Assembly: GCA_008729055.1 (NCBI GenBank)
Contig: SDUX01000004.1
Coordinates: 2,294,001 to 2,358,000, forward strand
Origin: Pyropia haitanensis
Lineage: Eukaryota > Rhodophyta > Bangiophyceae > Bangiales > Bangiaceae
DNA: 64,000 nucleotides
Direction: 5' to 3'
Under the pieces are notes generated by a model. The model saw nothing but the letters and a program-made list of their open reading frames with translations, ran no database searches and was not told where the DNA came from. Positions 1 to 10,740 of the stretch are shown one piece after another. A program made the position numbers and the translations under genes. How positions within the stretch are numbered: position 1 is the first letter of the stretch; every line of letters starts with the position of its first letter.

Positions 1-1740
1 GCGGCACCCGCCGCCACCCGGGAGCGCCGGCGAGGTCTCACACCCGGCGGGGCAGAGACGATGCCTGCCCGGGGCGGTCGCCCCCCCGCTGCCTGCTCGC
101 TCGACTTCACCCTTGTCCACACCTCGCGAAAGAAATCTCAACGGCTGGAACGGTGCACGTGGTTCCGCTCCCCGACCAACGGAGCACGCCCCACGCGCCC
201 GCTCCTCTGCCGGTTGGCGGCCCCTGCTGCGGGATTTCCCAGTGGAACGCCCCTGGCGCGCCGCAGATTTTTCTCCCGCCACGGTGCGTCACGTGATCAC
301 AACACGTGCAACGGCGCGGAATTTCCAGTCGGGGCGGCAGTTGCCCTCCCCGCGGGGCGAGAGGGAGCCCCCGCGTTTGTAGCACGATGCACGAGTGTGA
401 CACAGCTTGTCGCCAGAGCACGGCGCAGCCCGTCGCAACGGCCGGGGGGAGGAACAAGGGGTAGAGGGGGGCGGGGAGGGGCGGGTCGCGGCGTCACCCC
501 TCGGTCCCGGGCAGGCGGTAGATAGAGTGGTGGCGGAGACGGCGGCGGCAGCGGTGAAGAAGGGGGTGCGGATGGCCGTAGCGCCGCGTCGCCGGCAGGG
601 GGCGCGGCGGCGGGGCCGCCCACCTCGTTGACGAGGCCATACGCGGCGTAACTGGGACGCGGTGGAGAGATCCGAGACGCGACCTGCACGCGCGCGTCCA
701 CTGCTCCGTGCCGTTGCGGCGGCTGCTACATTGCGCACGCCGGTGTGGCAGAGGCAGCGGTGGCGCGCCCGCAGCGGACTCTTAAGGCGTGCACGTGCGG
801 CAGGGAGAGGGAGAACAGCGGTGGCAGCGGCAGCCGCGGCGGACGCGGCGCAGTATGACGCGCGGGAAAGACCGCCAGGGAGGCGGCAGCTGAAAGCAAG
901 CCAAGAGGGGGTGCTCTCGCGAGAGGTGATCGACACCACCTTCCATCCGCCGTGGCGCACGCGAGGCAGCGGCAGCAGCAGCGGGGTGGCGGCCTCGACG
1001 CGACACCGGCGGCACGACAGCAGTGTGGCGACGTTCCGAGCGTGACCGGGGGGAGGCGGCACAAGAGGTGCGGCCCGCGCCTGCTTCTTTTGTCCATAGC
1101 AGTGACCGCGACAGGGCGGCCGTGTTGGGAGAGAGCGCGCCCGCCTCAAAAGCGTATTGCGGGCGGTGCGGGTGCCACTGGAGTGAGACAGCGGGCTGTG
1201 CCGCCCACCCTCACGTGCGTCTCTGGTGCGGCTCCTCAGGCAGGCCGCTGATGTGGTGTTCGAGATGGTGGCGGCGGCCGTGGCGGCCTCGGCGGCGTCA
1301 CGGGCTTGGCGAGCTGCCGTCGCGCGACGGGCGGCTTGCCTCCTTCCGCATCATCACCCGGAGCACGTCGCGGAGATCTACCGGTGCGAGGGATGGGGAA
1401 GGGCGGAACTGTGACCAGCCAGTCGCGCGGTGGAACGACCCCGACCACAATACGGCGGCCTGACAGGCGCCGGCGGCGGGGAGAGGTTTGCGGGAGAGGC
1501 GTACCTGTGAGAGTACAACTCGTGCGAATACCCTCTTCTGCGTGCACAGGTGCAGATGTGACGCTGTCGCTGGCCCCGCCTCAGCCGCGATGCTTCCGAA
1601 ATGGCAGGCGTAGCCGCGGGTCGGCAGCGGGGCGCGTGCGGTTGGCGACGGCGGCGGACGCAGCTACCCAGCCACCCTTTAAGTACTTCACATGTGCAGA
1701 CGCGCAGCGGCGTCGACGAATCCAGGCTTCTGAACAAAAA
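1..1740. other. gene-free GC-rich stretch
   Basis: No reading frame here resembles a known protein. The open frames on both strands are Arg/Pro/Ala-rich, as expected from random sequence of this base composition. No RNA gene, repeat array or terminator was recognised. Together with 1741-2553 it forms the 2.5-kb upstream flank of HSP70. Confidence 0.5.
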
Positions 1741-1763
1741 TTCCAGGGTATTCTCGAGTTTTC
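1741..1763 (+). promoter_or_regulatory. heat shock element cluster A
   Basis: Alternating triplets sit at exact 5-bp phase: TTC at 1741, GGG at 1746, TTC at 1751, GAG at 1756 and TTC at 1761. That is the inverted nGAAn/nTTCn layout bound by heat shock factor trimers, with three perfect and two imperfect units. It lies about 810 bp upstream of the HSP70 start codon. HSF use is inferred from the motif and the downstream gene. Confidence 0.55.
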
Positions 1764-1835
1764 AGCGTAAATCGATTGAGGCGAGCGTACGTCAGTCCGA
1801 GCGGACCGGCGGCAGGGGGAACGGGGCTCGAGGCC

Positions 1836-1853
1836 TTCCAGGCCCTTCCAGAG
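1836..1853 (+). promoter_or_regulatory. heat shock element cluster B
   Basis: Four phased units: TTC at 1836, GGC at 1841, TTC at 1846 and GAG at 1851. This second imperfect HSE has the same 5-bp periodicity as cluster A and lies about 700 bp upstream of the HSP70 start codon. Confidence 0.45.
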
Positions 1854-1942
1854 CCCCCTCGAGGTGACCATCTCCCCACAGACGGCATCCGCCCGCGGCC
1901 GTCTCGTCGGGCCTGGGCGTCTCCAGCGCTTTCGGCGGCCGT

Positions 1943-1968
1943 TTCTCGTGGATCCGCGAACGTTCGCG
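1943..1968 (+). promoter_or_regulatory. heat shock element cluster C, palindromic core
   Basis: The 14-bp perfect palindrome CGCGAACGTTCGCG (1955-1968) contains the canonical head-to-head GAA-nn-TTC pair (GAA 1958-1960, TTC 1963-1965). A further TTC at 1943 and a TCC at 1953 are in 5-bp phase with it. This is the best single HSE core in the HSP70 upstream region. Confidence 0.55.
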
Positions 1969-2272
1969 CTGCGCCCGCGGACGGGGGGTAGTGGCGGGCG
2001 TCGCTCTGATTGGGTTGCAGGCACCCCGCCCTCCCCCCCCTGTGCGTGCCCGTGCGTCGGCTGGGCAGCCGCTGTGCTGGCTGCCGGCTTGCCTTCCCGT
2101 GGCAGCTGGCCGTGCGCTATCGGGGCAGCTGCGGGGCGACATGCAACCGCGCGAGTGGCGGCTGCTGCTGCATGCACCACAGCTGGCGGGGACCGTCGCG
2201 TGCGACATGGGACCGTCGCCCCGTGGACGGCGGACAGAGGGCGCCGATCTGACCGCCGCGCCGCTGGTCTCC

Positions 2273-2278
2273 TATAAG
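2273..2278 (+). promoter_or_regulatory. TATA box of HSP70
   Basis: TATAAG sits 281 bp upstream of the HSP70 start codon and downstream of three heat-shock-element clusters, in otherwise GC-rich DNA. Transcription would be expected to start near 2300, giving a 5' leader of about 250 nt that is C/T-rich. The start site is not demonstrated. Confidence 0.45.
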
Positions 2279-2553
2279 AACGAACCGGCGCTGCCACCGT
2301 GGTGCCAATCCCCCCGTCTCTGCATTCTCCCCACCGCTTCACACATACCCCCTACTTGCGCTGTCTGCACCGACGACGCGGCACCTGCCGGCATCTGTTT
2401 CCGCCCTCCCCTTCGAGTCACCCTCCCCCTTTTTCCCTCCCTCGTCGCCGCCCGCACCAAGCGACGCGCCGCACCGCGTCGGCTACCTCCCTCCCTCTCC
2501 CCCGTCTTTTCTCGACGCCGCGGACGCGGCTGCCACACCGGCCACCTGGCACC

Positions 2554-4560
2554 ATGGCCTCGGGTCCGGCGATTGGGATTGACCTCGGCACCACCTACTC
2601 GTGCGTCGGCTACTGGGCGGACGACCGCGTGGAGATCATTGCCAACGACCAGGGCAACCGGACGACGCCCTCGTTTGTGGCCTTTACGACGACGGAGCGC
2701 CTGGTCGGCGATGCGGCCAAGAACCAGGTGGCCGTGAACGCGGCCAACACGGTCTTTGACGTCAAGCGGCTGATCGGCCGCCACTTTTCCGAGTCGTCTG
2801 TGCAGCGGGACATGAAGCACTTCTCGTTTGCGGTCGTCGCCAAGGAGGGCGACAAGCCGTTTGTGCAGGTCGAGTACAAGGGCGCGACGAAGCAGTTTTC
2901 GCCCGAGGAGATTAGTGCCATGGTCCTGGCCAAGATGCGGGAGGTGGCCGAGTCGTACCTCGGCAAGGAGGTCAAGGACGCGGTCGTGACCGTGCCCGCC
3001 TACTTTACGGACTCGCAGCGGCAGGCGACCAAGGACGCGGGCGTCATTGCGGGGCTGAACGTGTCCCGCATCATCAACGAGCCCACCGCGGCCGCGATTG
3101 CGTACGGGCTGGACCAGAAGAAGGCGTCTGGGACGGGCCGCGGCGAGCGGATGGTACTCATCTTTGACCTGGGCGGCGGCACGTTTGACGTGTCCCTGCT
3201 GTCCATCGACGATGGCATCTTTGAGGTGAAGTCGACGGCGGGGGACACCCACCTGGGTGGGGAGGACTTTGACAACCGCCTCGTGGCGCATCTGGCTTCC
3301 GAGTTCAAGCGGAAGAACAAGAAGGACCTGACCGGCAACGCCCGCGCGATGCGGCGGCTGCGGACGGCGTGCGAGCGGGCCAAGCGCACCCTGTCGTCGG
3401 CGACGCAGACGTCCATTGAGGTGGACTCGCTGTTTGATGGCGTGGACTTTTACACCTCCATCTCGCGCGCCAAGTTTGAAGAGCTGTGTATGGACCTGTT
3501 CAAGAGCACCATGCAGCCGGTGGAGAAGGTGCTGAAGGACGCGGGCGTGTCCAAGGCGCAGGTGGACGACATTGTGCTCGTGGGCGGGTCGACGCGCATC
3601 CCCAAGGTGCAGTCCCTGCTCGTCGACTTTTTCAACGGCAAGGAGCTGTGCAAGAGCATCAACCCTGACGAGGCGGTGGCGTACGGGGCGGCTGTGCAGG
3701 CCGCCATCCTTTCGGGTGTAACCAGCGAGCACACCAAGGACCTGCTGCTGCTCGACGTGGCGCCGCTGTCGCTGGGCATTGAGACCGCCGGCGGCGTCAT
3801 GACGCCGCTCATCAAGCGCAACACGACGATCCCCACGAAGAAGCAGCAGATCTTTTCGACCTACGCCGACAACCAGCCCGGCGTGCTCATCCAGGTGTAC
3901 GAGGGCGAGCGCGCCCGCACCAAGGACTGTGGACTGCTGGGCAAGTTTGACCTGTCGGGCATCCCGCCGGCGCCGCGGGGCCAGCCTCAGATTGAGGTCA
4001 CGTTTGACATGGACGCGAACGGCATCCTCAACGTGTCGGCGGCGGACAAGAGCACGGGCAAGGTCAACAAGATTACCATTACGAACGACAAGGGGCGGCT
4101 GTCAAAGGAGGAGATTGAGCGGATGGTCAACGAAGCCGAGTCGTTCAAGGACGAGGACGAAAAGGCTCGCGCTCGCATCGAGGCCCGCAACGGCCTTGAG
4201 GCCTACCTGTACAATGTGAAGAACTCGACGCTGTCGGACAAGGCCGTGAAGGACAAGCTGTCGGAGGAGGACGCGAGCACGCTGGAGCGGACAATTAACA
4301 ATGCGCTCGAGTGGCTCGAGTCGCACGACATGTCGGACAAGGAGGACTATGAGCGCAAGCAGTCGGAGGTGCAGGAGGTGGTCAACCCCATCATGACCCG
4401 CTTCCACCAGTCGACCGGTGGCGGTGGTGCCGGCGGCATGCCTGGCGGTATGCCGGGTGGCATGCCGGGTGGCATGCCGGGTGGCATGCCTGGTGGCGGC
4501 GCAGCGCCGATGGACACCAGCGGCTCGGACCCGAACATCACGGTGGAAGACATTGATTAG
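2554..4560 (+). CDS. HSP70: cytosolic/nuclear Hsp70 chaperone
   Basis: A 668-residue intronless Hsp70, an ATP-driven chaperone that binds exposed hydrophobic peptides. All three family signatures are present: IDLGTTYS (residues 9-16), [11 protein letters not shown] (about 205-215) and [13 protein letters not shown] (about 342-354). The substrate-binding domain follows, then a lid and five GGMP repeats (about 627-648) typical of cytosolic forms. There is no signal or transit peptide. ATG at 2554 in ACCATGG context is chosen because homology begins immediately after it; the frame is open for 85 codons upstream with no homology. Oddity: the protein ends in EDID rather than the usual EEVD that docks TPR co-chaperones (HOP, CHIP). 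Heat induction is supported by upstream HSEs and a TATA box. Frame and identity are certain. Confidence 0.97.
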   Translation: MASGPAIGIDLGTTYSCVGYWADDRVEIIANDQGNRTTPSFVAFTTTERLVGDAAKNQVAVNAANTVFDVKRLIGRHFSESSVQRDMKHFSFAVVAKEGDKPFVQVEYKGATKQFSPEEISAMVLAKMREVAESYLGKEVKDAVVTVPAYFTDSQRQATKDAGVIAGLNVSRIINEPTAAAIAYGLDQKKASGTGRGERMVLIFDLGGGTFDVSLLSIDDGIFEVKSTAGDTHLGGEDFDNRLVAHLASEFKRKNKKDLTGNARAMRRLRTACERAKRTLSSATQTSIEVDSLFDGVDFYTSISRAKFEELCMDLFKSTMQPVEKVLKDAGVSKAQVDDIVLVGGSTRIPKVQSLLVDFFNGKELCKSINPDEAVAYGAAVQAAILSGVTSEHTKDLLLLDVAPLSLGIETAGGVMTPLIKRNTTIPTKKQQIFSTYADNQPGVLIQVYEGERARTKDCGLLGKFDLSGIPPAPRGQPQIEVTFDMDANGILNVSAADKSTGKVNKITITNDKGRLSKEEIERMVNEAESFKDEDEKARARIEARNGLEAYLYNVKNSTLSDKAVKDKLSEEDASTLERTINNALEWLESHDMSDKEDYERKQSEVQEVVNPIMTRFHQSTGGGGAGGMPGGMPGGMPGGMPGGMPGGGAAPMDTSGSDPNITVEDID

Positions 4561-5160
4561 GGAGGTGGTTGGTGTGCGTGGGTTTTTGTGTGTGTGGGCT
4601 GGCCTTGCCTGTGGTCTGGTGAGAGGTGCTGGCCAATGTGTTTTGCTTTGGTGTTGATGAGAAGAGCGTATTGTATAGGTGTCGCGCGTACATAGCACGT
4701 TGTGTCGGTCGAGTTGGCGTAAATCGGGTTGTTCATGTTACGGGTGTTGCCATCACGACAGGTGTTTTGTTGCCAACGTCTTGCTCAGGGTGTCGTTGAG
4801 TCCCGGCGGACGACAAGACAGGCGCTCCGGCGCGGGTTGACAGCGGCCCACGGGGTCGCCCCGGCCCACAACGGGGCGGGCAGACCCATGACGCGGGCGG
4901 CCGCCAAAACAGACGGGCGAGCCGCGCATGCCCACAAAAACGACAACGTGTGCAAAGCACACACCGCGCTGGGGGGGGGGGAAGCGGCCGCGCGCCGCCG
5001 CCGCGTCCGCCACTACCCCCACCGCCGCTCGCGCACCGCCGCGTCCCGCCACCCACGAGCGGCGGCAGCCCACTCTGCGCACGCCAGGCGCCCCACTGCG
5101 CGGGCGACGGCGGCACCAACCAGCGCGGCACCCCCACCCCCCCCCCCCCCCCCCCCCCCC
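4561..5160. other. HSP70 3' region and spacer
   Basis: The first 180 bases are T/G-rich and probably form the HSP70 3' UTR and polyadenylation region; no clear AATAAA is seen. After about 4800 the sequence becomes GC-rich with a G run near 4971-4981 and a C run near 5139-5160. No gene was recognised. It lies between two convergent genes, HSP70 (+) and VTA1 (-). Confidence 0.4.
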
Positions 5161-5560
5161 AGCAGCAGCACCACAGCATGCAACAACCCTTCCCGCCCCC
5201 CCCAGCAGCACCACAGCATACAACAACCCTTTCCCCCCCCCCCCAGCACCACCACAGCATACAACAACCCTTCCCCCCCCCCCCAGCAGCACCACAGCAT
5301 ACAACAACCCTTCCCCCCCCCCCAGCAGCACCACAGCATACAACAACCCTTTCCCCCCCCCCCAGCACCACCACAGCATACAACAACCCTTTCCCCCCCC
5401 CCCAGCACCACCACAGCATACAACAACCCTTCCCCCCCCCCCCAGCAGCACCACAGCATACAACAACCCTTCCCCCCCCCCCAGCAGCACCACAGCATAC
5501 AACAACCCTTCCCCCCCCCCCCCAGCGGCACCGCAGCACCACAACAACCCTTCCCCCCCC
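5161..5560. repeat. 40-bp C-rich minisatellite, about 10 units
   Basis: Ten head-to-tail units of about 40 bp. Each contains CACCACAGCATACAACAACC followed by a run of roughly 8-13 C. Units differ mainly in C-tract length and in AGCAGC versus AGCACC at the start. The tenth unit is more diverged. The minus strand therefore carries regularly spaced G tracts with potential for G-quadruplexes. It lies immediately 3' of the VTA1 stop codon, so it may be in that 3' UTR. Confidence 0.92.
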
Positions 5561-5575
5561 CCCCCCCACCCCGCA

Positions 5576-5780
5576 TCAGCCGGGGTCCCCCCCCCCCCCC
5601 CCCCCCCCATCCCCTCCCCCCGCCGTCCCCCCCCTCCCCCCCTCGAGCGCCCGCAGCGCCGCGCGCAGGCACCGCCGCGCGGCGCGGGCGTCGCCAAAGT
5701 CCAGCGCCGACGCGGCCTTTCGCGTCGCGCGGCCCGCGGCGAGCAGCGGCGGCACCGCCGCCGCCGCCGCCGCCGGCGCC

Positions 5781-5818
<38 letters not shown>

Positions 5819-6148
5819 TGGCGGCGGCGGCGCCCCTCCCCCCCCCCCCCCCCCCCGCACCGTGGCCCCCGTGGCGGCCGCGGCGGATCGCGTCGGCGGC
5901 GGCGGTGAGGGCGGGCGGCTCGACGGTAACGTCCGCGGCGGTAACCGCGGCGGCGAGTGCCGCCGCGCCGGGCGTGGCGGCGGCGGCGGCGGCGGCACGG
6001 GCGGCGGCCCAGGCGGTGGGGGGGGGGGGGGACGTGGCCGTCGGCGCCGCCGCCGCCGTCGGCGAGCGCCTTCATAATGTGGGCGACCGCGTAGCGGGCG
6101 CGCTCCGCCGTTGCCGCGTCGGCGGCGGTCGGCGGCGGCGGCGGCAAC

Positions 6149-6189
<41 letters not shown>

Positions 6190-6525
6190 GGCGGCGGCGG
6201 CACCCCCGCCTGGGTAGACAGGGGGGGAGGGGGGGGCGGGGTGCCGCTCGCGGCCGCCGGCGGCCCGCCCGCGAGGCAGCCGAGCACGTCGACCAGGACG
6301 GTGACGGCGTAGTAGGCGCGCGCCGTGTCGACCCCGCCGCGGCCGGCGCCGAGCTCCGCGTCCGCCGCGGCGAGTACCGCGGCGAGCAGCGCCCGCGTGT
6401 CGGCCGCCGCGGCGGTGACGAGCGGGACGGGGCCCGCCCAGGCGGAGCGCGCCGCCTCGGCGGTGGCGAGGACGGTGCGGAGGAGGGCGGCGGCGGGGGG
6501 GGAGGCGCCGCCGCCGCCGCCACCG

Positions 6526-6570
<45 letters not shown>

Positions 6571-6800
6571 ATACGACTGCCGCCGCCGGCGGCGGCGGTG
6601 GCAGCGGCGGCGGCGGCGCCGCTGGGGGTGGCGAGCGCGACGGAGAGGGCGGTGAGGCGGCAGCCAAACGCGACGGTCGGGTGGGTGTCGGCGAGCTCCT
6701 CCGCGCGCGCCAGGTACTTGGCGATGGGGCGGAGTTCGGCGGGCCAGCCGGCCGCCGTCGCGGCGGCGGGGGGCGAGCAGGGGGGGGGGGGCGCCGCCAT
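5576..6800 (-). CDS. VTA1: VTA1/LIP5-like ESCRT cofactor (frame-broken)
   Basis: Vta1/LIP5 activates the AAA ATPase Vps4, which recycles ESCRT-III during multivesicular-body sorting. From ATG at 6800 the N-terminal half reads LRPIAKYLARAEEL, then HPTVAFGCRLTALSVAL. This matches the first MIT-like repeat of human LIP5. ARAYYAVTVLVDVLGCL follows, then in a second frame AERARYAVAHIMKALADGG, which fits the second repeat. In a third frame the C-terminus LDFGDARAARRCLRAALRALE fits the helical Vta1 C-terminal Vps4-binding domain. The linker is poly-Ala/Pro, as in the family. The frame must change several times, each time at a C/G run (about 6212-6240, 6018-6030, 5837-5856), so the gene is probably intact and the tracts miscalled. 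About 400 residues; family members are about 300. Confidence 0.72.
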
Positions 6801-8697
6801 GAGGGGGAAGACCAAACGACGCGGGCACCCAGACGGCGGGGCGTCCCGTCTGGACGGCTCTGCGGGGGAGCGCGGGTGCGCGCGTCGGACGGCACGGGCG
6901 TCGACGACGCCCGAGGGTGGGGACCGCCCGCGGCGCGCGCCCGAGCCGCGGGGACGCGCGGCGCCCACGGCGGCCGCCGACGCGCGCCGGCGCAAGCGAG
7001 GCGCCGCCAACACCGCGGCCGCCGCGAGCGACTCGCGCCGCGCCTTTGGGCGGCGGCGGCGGGCGGCGCGGCGCCGCGGCGGCGGGCGGCGCACGCGCCC
7101 GCCGCGGCGGGGTGCTCGTCCAGGCCGCGCCCACCGGTTGCCGCCCGCCGCCGCCGCCGCGTGGGCAGCGCGCGCCGCCGCGGCGGCGGCGGCGGTCCCC
7201 GACCGGGCGGGACACGGCCAAGCGGGTCCATGGGCGCCGCCGCCCCCGGTGGGGACGGGTGGGGACGGGCGGGGACGGCCGGACGGGGCGGCCGCCGGGG
7301 GGGGACGCGGCCGCCAAGCGTCCCCGCGGCAGCGCGCGTGCCACGGTGGCCAAAACGGCAGGCAGCCCGCGCCACGACCATTGCCTATTGCCTATTTGCA
7401 TGGCTGGTCTCGACAGATCCGTGTTTGCATGGCTGGTCCTGAGAGATTCGTCTGTCATCCACGATGATGATGATGATCTTTGCTCGAGCCTACCCTCCAT
7501 GCGCGCGTGCGGCCGTCGGCCGCGGACGCAGCGGAGCGCCCCTCCGGGACTGCCCACGATGGCGCATCCGCCTGTGTCTCGTCAGCGGGGCGTGCACGGC
7601 GTGGACTCCATGAGCAGGTATATACGTATACAGGCAGCCGCCCTCGCGGTGGCGCGCCGTTGGCAACCGAGTGCCCGTCACGACCACACCTCCACACCCA
7701 CCCCTACCCAAGGCGGCCGACGCTCATGCCGCTGGCCTCTGCCAGCGACGGCCGCGCCGTCGCGCACGGCACCGGCGGGGGGCGTCATCAGGGGGGGCAC
7801 CGACAGTGGCGCGACGGTGCCAAAGTACGCAGCATGGCCGCGACACCAGCTGGACAGAACACCGCACCCGACAGGCACCCACGATCGACACGCGATGGGC
7901 AGCCGCACCGTGCGCTGCAGAGCAACAACAGGGGTACCCATGCAGGCAGACGAGAGCGAGACGGGCGGTGAGAGGAGTGCCGAGCGGCAGCAGCACACCC
8001 ATTTTCGTCTTGGTAGCACCAGGTGACAAGGGCACGGACTTGCAGGCGCACGTCCCGGGAAACAGCCGCGTCACGCGCGCTCTCACGCCCACCGCTGGCA
8101 GGGACGGCGCCGGCAAAGAGACTGCCGGCAGCAGCGGTTAGGGGCAGCGGCCCTCACAGCGGGCGCCACCCGCCAGCCAGAGTGGTGCGCGGGCCGCCCG
8201 AGCGGGAGCGGGTGGCCGTCGCAGGCCGCGGTGCCGCCTGACACGCCGTCGCGGCGGCAGCGGCAGCTGCAGCGACAGCGGCGTCCACGGCGGCTGCCAT
8301 GGCAGCAACGCCGACGGGCGGCGGCCGCGACGTCGGCGTCGCTGCGTCGTGCGCCGCGGATGCCACGCCGACGAGGCGGAAGGCCCGCCAGCAGGCTGGA
8401 GAGGACAGCCGAGAGGGGTCGTGCGGAGGGGATGGGGTCACTCAACGAAGAGCGGCCACCAAATACGCCAGCGCGGCAGCACGGGGCCGGCGGCCCCCGC
8501 CCCCGCCTGGACGTGGGCCAGACAGGCCGGGAGAACAGGGCCCACGCGGGGGCGGTCGCCGCCGCGGGCGCGCCACCCGTGGGGAGCCAACAACCCCTTA
8601 GAGGGGAGCGGCCGTCGCTGCCAAGCTCGGGGCGGGCGCCCGTCCGAGCGCGCCGTCCTCACCGCCACCTCCCCGCCGCCGCCGCGCGGGCGGCGCC
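6801..8697. other. gene-free stretch upstream of VTA1
   Basis: 6801-7400 is over 75% GC with only Arg/Gly/Pro-rich frames. At 7440-7500 a GATGATGATGATG microsatellite marks a less GC-rich patch, and the composition is mixed to 8690. CATGGCTGGTC is repeated at 7398 and 7428 (about 30 bp apart). No gene or RNA recognised. It should contain the VTA1 promoter; no TATA box is evident. Confidence 0.4.
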
Positions 8698-10740
8698 TCA
8701 GGCCCACTCGAGCTCCTCCCCCGGCGGCCCGTAATTGTCTGGCCGCCGCGCCCGCGGCGACGCCGGCGGCGGCGCCCACAGCGCCGCCGCGCCGCCGGCG
8801 GCGGCGCCCGCCGCGGGCGTCGGGGCCGCCGCGGGCGCCGCTGGGCGGCTGGCGGGGGCGACGGCGGCGGCACCCCCCCCCGCCACACCCCCCCCCCCGC
8901 GGCAGTGACAGGCGGCGGCACCCGCCCGAGCGTCCGGCGGAGCCACCACGCCCAGACAGCGTCCCACCCCCCCCCCCCAACCCCCGGCGTGGGCGGGTTC
9001 CCCGCGCCCCCTCCCCCCCAGGCACCTCCCCCCCCCCCGCCCCCCCCCCCCCCCCTCCCCAGCCCGCCGCGGCGCCCGCGGCGACGGCGGCCAAGCCCAG
9101 CCGCCGGACGCCGTAGCCGACCCCCCCCGCCCGCCCCTCCGCCTTGACAATAATCGGCGAGCCGCCAACGCCGCCGGCGGGGAAGGCCGCCGGCACGTCC
9201 GACCGCACGTCGATGGAGCCGGCAAAGGGCGCGCCACTCTCGCGGGGGTTGGAGGTGAGGATGAGCTGCCGCCGGGGGGTGTCGGCCCAGGAGGAGGGGA
9301 GGGCTGGGGGAGCGGGGGGGGGGGGGGTGCCGCCGTGGGTGCCGCCGCCACTGGCCCCGGCGGTCGGCCACGGGGACACGGCGGGGAGCCCCCCGCCGGG
9401 ACGCCTCGCCCAGCGGTTGGTGGCGGCTGAGACGCCACCGCGGCCGGTGCGGTCGCCGTCGACGGCGGGGACGACGGGGGCGACCAGGTGGGGTGGTGGC
9501 GGATGTACATGTCCCAGTTGGCCACGTTCTCGAGCGACGCGGGCGACGCGAGCGACGCGACGAGGATGATGACATGGGGGGGGGGGGACGCCAGCTGGCC
9601 GACAATTGCCCGCCGCGCCGCGGCGGTCTGTGCAGGGGGGGATGGAGGGGGGGGGAGGAGGAGGGGGACCAGCGCGCAGGCAGTGCGCGAGGGAGCTCGC
9701 AGCCCCACACGGGACAACCGCGCATGCACAGCGTCAGCCTACCATGCCACTACGCAGTGCCGCAAAACACCACCCACACCAGGGAGCGGGAAATCGCCGG
9801 GCCAGGCACACCCGCGGCCGCAAGCCAGCCGACAGCAGCAACCCCACGCCCACCCCCGACTCGTACCCCAGCGCCGCGGCAGTGCCCCCCCCAGGTCCGC
9901 GCGACCGCACCCCCCCCTCCCCACCCCCCCCCCCAAAACGTACCGTCGCCTCCCCCAACGGCACCACGTAAAACCGCACCAGCCGCCCCCGCACCGACGC
10001 GTTGGCCGCGTACACGCTCGGCCGGGCGGCGACGCGGGCGGCCCACGCCACGCTGCCGCCAGCGCCCCCCCCCCGAACGCCGCCCCCACCGCCGCCCGCT
10101 CCGCCGCCGCCGCCCGCTCCGCCGCCGCCGCCGCCGCCGCCCGCTCCCCCCGACGGCCAGCCTCCCCCCTCCACCGCCCGCGGCACCCCCTCTCGCCCAC
10201 CCCCCCCCCACCAGCCACTCGCCCCCCCGGCGGCGCGGCACGCACGGCCATCCCCCCCCCCATGCCGACCATGCGGCGCCCCCCCCCCCCCCCCCCCCCC
10301 CGGCTCGCGGGCGGTGGCGCTGCCGCGGCACGCGGCGGCGCCCCCCTCCCCCCCACGGCGACCCGCCGGCGGTCCCCCCCCCCAACGGGAACGCGCGGCA
10401 CAGCGCGCGGCAGACGCTGGCCTTGCCGACGCCCCGCCCGCCGACGAGCGCCACCTGCAGCACCGCCGCCCAGGCGGCCACGTCCGCCGCGGCGCGTGCG
10501 GCGCACGCGGCGGGCAGGTCGAGCGTGTCGTCGGCGGCGGCGGTGGCGGTGGCGCCGGCGGCGGCCGCGGTGGCCGTGACGACCGCGGCGCGGCAGAGTG
10601 GGCAGCGGGGGGGGGGGGGAGGCCGACCGCGCAGGGGGGGCAGAGGGGGGTGTGGCCACACGGGCGGAGGGTGAGCGTGGGGGGGATTGACAAGCAGACG
10701 ACGCAGGTGGGGGGGGGGGGGGACGCGCAGGCGCTGCCAT
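8698..10740 (-). CDS. RING finger fused to degenerate Rho-like GTPase
   Basis: ATG at 10740 in ACCATGG context starts MAAPARP. After a C run comes a C3HC4 RING: CVVC, CGH, CPPC and CPLCR, from about 10705 to 10590. A P-loop-like LVGGRGVGKASVCRAL (about 10448-10400) follows, then a Gly/Ala-rich insert. The next segment, VYAANASVRGRLVRFYVVPLGE, aligns with switch I through the DTAGQE strand of Rho proteins. A phase-0 intron (9943 to 9628, donor GTACGT, acceptor CACAG) joins it to VIILVASLASPASLENV, close to Rho VILMCFSIDSPDSLENI. QLILTSNPRE (about 9268) stands where ILVGNKKD is expected, and VKAEGRAGG where SAKTKEG is. Key residues are changed: P-loop Ser to Ala, DTAG Asp lost, NKxD lost. The likely C-terminus is DNYGPPGEELEWA. 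RING implies E3 ubiquitin ligase activity. Frame changes occur at G/C runs (about 10709-10723, 10609-10620). Confidence 0.62.

Noticed and set aside
2272..3732. 486-codon minus-strand frame opposite HSP70
   Set aside because: A mirror frame of a strongly codon-biased Hsp70 gene, a well-known artefact of this family.
5161..5560. Possible CRISPR-like array
   Set aside because: Units are directly abutting with no unique spacers. It is a minisatellite in a eukaryotic genome.
4753..7557. 934-codon minus-strand open frame across the minisatellite and VTA1
   Set aside because: Only a short piece of it matches VTA1. The remainder is Arg-rich antisense or repeat sequence with no function assigned.
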